From Cyanobacteria bacterium OH_PDB_112 (GTDB lineage Bacteria > Cyanobacteriota > Vampirovibrionia > Gastranaerophilales > CAJFVJ01), in assembly GCA_023457295.1 (NCBI GenBank), contig JAEWLZ010000312.1, positions 1-8,976 on the forward strand: a DNA stretch of 8,976 bases, read 5' to 3'. This document shows positions 6,039 through 8,976 of the stretch, piece by piece. The notes under the pieces are model-generated. The model made no database searches, had not been told where the DNA came from, and saw nothing but the letters and a program-made list of their open reading frames with translations. Each line of letters begins with the position of its first letter. Positions within the stretch are counted from its first letter, which is position 1. The position numbers and the translations under genes were made by a program.

Positions 6039-8708
6039 TTAAGCTCCTAAACTATTAAGCAATTCTAGAATAGCAGATTCTTGAGTTTCAATTTCTGTTA
6101 AACGATTTTTAGTTTGGTTTAATACCTCTGCGGGAGCATTGTCCACAAATTTGGAATTTCCGAGGCGGCTGTTTAAACCTTGTTTTTCGCTTGTCAATTT
6201 TTCGAGTTTTTTCTTTTGTTTTATAATTTCTGCATCAATATCTATAAGCCCTGCAAGGGGTATAAAAATATTTGTATTCCAGATAATAGCCGCAGCGCTT
6301 TGCTCTGGAACAGTTTTTTCTTTCAGAATTTCAACATCAGAAAGTCTTACAAGTTTTTTTATGTAATTTTGGGATGTTTGAATAATTTCGATTTCATCCG
6401 CCTGACCGAAAGCCTTAAGTGAAATTTCCGCAGATGGCGGTATATTCAGACTCTGACGGATATTTCTGACGGATTTTATAATTTCGATAACGAAATTCAT
6501 TTGATTTTTGGCTTCATTGTTTTCAAATTTTTCTTCAAAAACAGGATAAGAAGCTTTCATGATAGCTTTTTGACCTTCTTTTATATTTTCTCCGGGTATA
6601 AGCTGCCAAATTTTTTCAGTTATATGAGGCATAACAGGGTGAAGCAGTCTTAAAGTATGTTCAAGTACGTATCTTAAAACCCTTTGAGTGTTTGCTTTTT
6701 CATTTCCCTGTAGCTGAACTTTTGCAACTTCTACATACCAGTCACAATAACTGTTCCAGAAAAAATCATATAAAATATGCGCAACTTCTCCGATACGATA
6801 ATTTTTGATATTATCATTGACTTCCTGTGCTGTTTCATTGAATCTGTGTAAAATCCACTTATCCGCAACCGTAAGTGAATCAAAGTCGATTTCTTTTTCA
6901 TCAACATCTTCAAGGTTCATAAGTACAAATCTTGAAGCATTCCAAATTTTGTTAGCAAAATTTCGTCCGAATTCAAATCTTTCATCCGAAACTTTTATAT
7001 CTTGTGACCCATAGGTTAAAAGACTCGTTAAAGTGAATCTAAGAGCATCTGAGCCATATTTATCTATAATTTCAACAGGATCTATGGTGTTTCCTTTGGA
7101 TTTGCTCATTTTTTGTCCGTGTTCATCACGAATAAGACCATGGATGAAAACGGTAGAAAAAGGAGATTTATCAGTGAATTCATAGCCCATAGTGACCATT
7201 CTTGCAACCCAAAAGAAAATAATATCAAAGCCTGTTACAAGAGTTGTTGTCGGGTAGAATTTTTTAAAATCGGCAGCTTCTTTATCAGGGAATCCCATAG
7301 TTGAAAAAGGCCATAATCCTGATGAAAACCATGTATCAAGAACATCAGAATCTTGTGTGAATGATTTACCTGCACAATCAGGACATTCTGAAGGATATTC
7401 TGTTGCTACAATCATTTTGCCACATCTGTCGCAATAATATGCAGGGATTTGATGCCCCCACCATAGTTGGCGTGAAATACACCAGTCACGAATGTTTGTC
7501 ATCCAATCCAAATAAATTTTGGTCCATCTTTCGGGGATAAATTTCAATTCCCCATTAGATATTGCTTCAATTGGTCTTTTGGCAAGAGGTTCCATTCTGA
7601 CAAACCACTGTTCTGATAAATAAGGTTCAATGGTGCTGTCACAACGCTGACAGTGTCCTACATTATGTTGATGTTCTTTTATTCTTACAAGAGAACCTTG
7701 TTTACTCAAAAATTCGACAGTCATTTTTCGAGCTTCGTATCTGTCAAGTCCACGGATAGGTTCAGGCACAAGGTCATTTTCTACCATGTGTCCTTGTTGA
7801 TCCATTATCCAAAGAGGTTTTAAATCATGACGTTTTCCGACTTCATAGTCATTAGGGTCGTGAGCAGGTGTAATTTTTACTGCGCCTGTCCCAAAGTTTG
7901 AATCCACATATTCATCGGCAATAATGGGTATTTCCCTTCCTGTAAGAGGAATACAAACATTTTTGCCTATCAAGTCTTTATATTTGTAATCATTTGGATT
8001 AACTGCAATTGCAACATCTCCAAACATCGTTTCAGGGCGGGTTGTAGCTACAACAATCGCTCCGACTTCATTTTTTAGCGGGTAAGAAATTTCCCACATA
8101 TGTCCTTGTTCGGTTTTATATTCTGTTTCGATATCAGAAATGGCGCTTTGGCAACGGGGACACCAGTTTACAATATATGCGCCTTTATAAATCAAATCTT
8201 TGTTATAAAGAGAAACAAAAACTTCTTTAACGGCTTTTGAACAACCTTCATCAAGAGTAAAACGCTCTCTTGAACGGTCAAAAGAGGCTCCAAGGCGTTT
8301 AAATTGATTCAAAATTTTGCCTTTATGTTCATTTGCCCATTCCCAAGTAATTCTTAAAAACTCTTCTCTTCCAAGGTCGAAACGGCTTTTACCTTCTTCT
8401 CGAAGTTTTTTTTCTACCACATTTTGAGTTGCTATTCCCGCATGGTCAGTTCCGGGAAGCCAAAGAGCTTCATATCCTGCCATTCTGTGGTAGCGGATAA
8501 GAATATCTTGTAAAGTTCCGTCAAGGGCGTGCCCCATGTGAAGAACACCTGTGACGTTCGGAGGAGGAATGACAATAGAATAAGGTTCTTTTTTAGAATT
8601 TGCATCAGCTTTGAAAAGTTCATTTTTTTCCCAAAACTCATAAATTTCCGCTTCTGTTTCATTAGGGCTGTAAGCCTTTGGCAGATTGCTTAAATCTTCT
8701 TTTATCAT
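6039..8708 (-). CDS. valS: Valyl-tRNA synthetase
   Basis: ValRS charges tRNA-Val with valine and hydrolyses mischarged threonine. From the ATG at 8708 the protein is 889 residues, close to bacterial ValRS length (about 880-950). Class I motifs are intact: PPPNVTGVLHMGH with HMGH at about 57-60, and KMSKS at 533-537. The CP1 editing domain carries TTRPETMFGD at 222-231. Cysteine pairs (Cys183/Cys186 and later CQRC, CDRC...CPDC) suggest zinc sites. The C-terminal about 65 residues form the usual tRNA-binding coiled coil. An in-frame TTG at 8750 would add 14 residues, but GGAG sits 8 nt before the 8708 ATG, the extension lacks a Shine-Dalgarno, and the likely promoter lies between them. Hemerythrin follows 10 nt downstream. 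Confidence 0.97.
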   Translation of the reverse strand: MIKEDLSNLPKAYSPNETEAEIYEFWEKNELFKADANSKKEPYSIVIPPPNVTGVLHMGHALDGTLQDILIRYHRMAGYEALWLPGTDHAGIATQNVVEKKLREEGKSRFDLGREEFLRITWEWANEHKGKILNQFKRLGASFDRSRERFTLDEGCSKAVKEVFVSLYNKDLIYKGAYIVNWCPRCQSAISDIETEYKTEQGHMWEISYPLKNEVGAIVVATTRPETMFGDVAIAVNPNDYKYKDLIGKNVCIPLTGREIPIIADEYVDSNFGTGAVKITPAHDPNDYEVGKRHDLKPLWIMDQQGHMVENDLVPEPIRGLDRYEARKMTVEFLSKQGSLVRIKEHQHNVGHCQRCDSTIEPYLSEQWFVRMEPLAKRPIEAISNGELKFIPERWTKIYLDWMTNIRDWCISRQLWWGHQIPAYYCDRCGKMIVATEYPSECPDCAGKSFTQDSDVLDTWFSSGLWPFSTMGFPDKEAADFKKFYPTTTLVTGFDIIFFWVARMVTMGYEFTDKSPFSTVFIHGLIRDEHGQKMSKSKGNTIDPVEIIDKYGSDALRFTLTSLLTYGSQDIKVSDERFEFGRNFANKIWNASRFVLMNLEDVDEKEIDFDSLTVADKWILHRFNETAQEVNDNIKNYRIGEVAHILYDFFWNSYCDWYVEVAKVQLQGNEKANTQRVLRYVLEHTLRLLHPVMPHITEKIWQLIPGENIKEGQKAIMKASYPVFEEKFENNEAKNQMNFVIEIIKSVRNIRQSLNIPPSAEISLKAFGQADEIEIIQTSQNYIKKLVRLSDVEILKEKTVPEQSAAAIIWNTNIFIPLAGLIDIDAEIIKQKKKLEKLTSEKQGLNSRLGNSKFVDNAPAEVLNQTKNRLTEIETQESAILELLNSLGA

Positions 8709-8716
8709 TTTATTTT

Positions 8717-8720
8717 CTCC
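8717..8720 (-). promoter_or_regulatory. Shine-Dalgarno that sets the valS start
   Basis: GGAG followed by an 8-nt A-rich spacer precedes ATG at 8708. No comparable site precedes the upstream in-frame TTG at 8750. Confidence 0.65.
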
Positions 8721-8738
8721 GAATTTTTCTGTATTTTT

Positions 8739-8766
8739 AAGATACCACAAAAATGTAAGATATTAA
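8739..8766 (-). promoter_or_regulatory. Possible valS promoter
   Basis: On the minus strand TTAATA (8766-8761), a 16-nt spacer and an extended -10 TGGTATCTT (8747-8739) give four of six matches in each box plus the TGn element. The start of transcription would be near 8732, with a leader of about 24 nt to the ATG at 8708. It overlaps the TTG at 8750, arguing against that start. Confidence 0.3.
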
Positions 8767-8788
8767 AAACCAAGATTTTTAAAAACTC

Positions 8789-8818
8789 TTGAAGTTTTTT
8801 AGTGTTTTAGCATATAAT
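8789..8818 (+). promoter_or_regulatory. Promoter for the tRNA-Leu leader transcript
   Basis: TTGAAG (8789-8794) and a perfect TATAAT (8813-8818) are spaced by 18 nt on the plus strand. Transcription would begin near 8825, just before the tRNA-like leader and the tRNA-Leu gene. It diverges from the possible valS promoter about 25 nt to the left. Confidence 0.6.
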
Positions 8819-8840
8819 AAGCAGGAACAACCAAACTCTT

Positions 8841-8915
8841 GTCGGAGTGGCGGACAAGCTGGAGCTCGCAGAAGTATAAAAAATATGAGCTACCGATTCC
8901 GCCCAAAAAAACGAC
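8841..8915 (+). repeat. tRNA-Leu-like 75-nt foldable sequence in the tRNA leader
   Basis: The first 14 nt (GTCGGAGTGGCGGA) are identical to the first 14 nt of the tRNA-Leu gene at 8932. The stretch can close with GTCG (8841-8844) and CGAC (8912-8915) at tRNA-like length. It contains GGCGGA (8849-8854) complementary to TCCGCC (8898-8903), and AGCTC (8863-8867) complementary to GAGCT (8887-8891), around an A/T-rich centre. I cannot fit a proper anticodon arm, T arm or full acceptor stem, so it is not a working tRNA as read. It may be a degenerate tRNA copy, a structured leader, or a short inverted-repeat element. Confidence 0.5.
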
Positions 8916-8931
8916 ATATACTAAAATTCGC

Positions 8932-8976
8932 GTCGGAGTGGCGGAACGGTAGACGCGCACGTTTGAGGGGCGTGTG
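8932..8976 (+). tRNA. tRNA-Leu(GAG), 5' part (cut by window end)
   Basis: The sequence opens with acceptor strand GTCGGAG, then TG at positions 8-9, a D arm GCGG...GGTAGACGC of the long-variable-arm (class II) leucine type, and an anticodon arm with stem CACGT/GCGTG (one T:G pair) around loop TTGAGGG. The loop has T33 followed by anticodon GAG, which reads CUC and CUU leucine codons. The variable arm, T arm and 3' end lie beyond the window. Confidence 0.9.

Noticed and set aside
6139..7304. Several plus-strand ORFs of 60-80 codons opposite valS
   Set aside because: They are antisense shadows of the long, well-conserved valS frame.
8825..8931. Known riboswitch or T-box leader before tRNA-Leu
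   Set aside because: No T-box sequence or recognised riboswitch core was seen, and a tRNA gene is not a usual riboswitch target.

Overview
The window is AT-rich and gene-dense, and reads with the standard bacterial code (TGA is used as a stop). It combines the replication/repair genes dnaN and recF, a DUF721/DciA-type helicase-loader gene, a CHASE2-GGDEF diguanylate cyclase, a bacteriohemerythrin, valS, a tRNA-Leu and the N-terminus of a flagellin-like gene. A low-GC, Gram-negative-type, probably motile bacterium fits. CHASE2-GGDEF proteins, a DciA-type loader and dnaN without an adjacent dnaA are compatible with a low-GC relative of Cyanobacteria (Melainabacteria/Vampirovibrionia such as Gastranaerophilales). 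That placement is inference; nothing in the window proves it.

Left part (1-494): a flagellin/FlgL-family gene runs leftward off the edge. It diverges from dnaN across a 363-bp non-coding region with two AT-rich hairpins, three copies or near-copies of a 9-mer close to a cyanobacterial DnaA box, and a block of almost pure A/T just before dnaN. This is a candidate replication origin, or at least a promoter-dense divergent region.

Replication operon (495-3364, + strand): dnaN (sliding clamp), recF (gap-repair ATPase) and dciA (DUF721, with an extra C-terminal four-cysteine motif) are tightly packed. The gap between dnaN and recF is 16 nt, and dciA starts at a TTG inside the end of recF behind a well-placed Shine-Dalgarno. 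The operon converges on the next gene through a perfect 18-bp palindrome that contains both stop codons.

Middle and right (3373-8708, - strand): valS followed 10 nt later by a bacteriohemerythrin gene; then a 169-bp gap; then two small overlapping genes of 47 and 59 codons; then a membrane CHASE2-GGDEF cyclase with its own good sigma70-type promoter, whose -35 and spacer lie in the end of the 59-codon gene. The valS start is best placed at the ATG at 8708, not at the upstream TTG at 8750.

Right edge (8709-8976): divergent from valS, a strong + strand promoter drives a leader that contains a tRNA-sized, foldable sequence beginning with the same 14 nt as the tRNA-Leu(GAG) gene that follows and is cut by the window end.

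The most notable items are the two unrecognised small genes, the zinc-ribbon-like tail on DciA, the possible origin upstream of dnaN, and the tRNA-like leader before tRNA-Leu. I did not find a clear new defence or mobile system; the window is mostly core genome.
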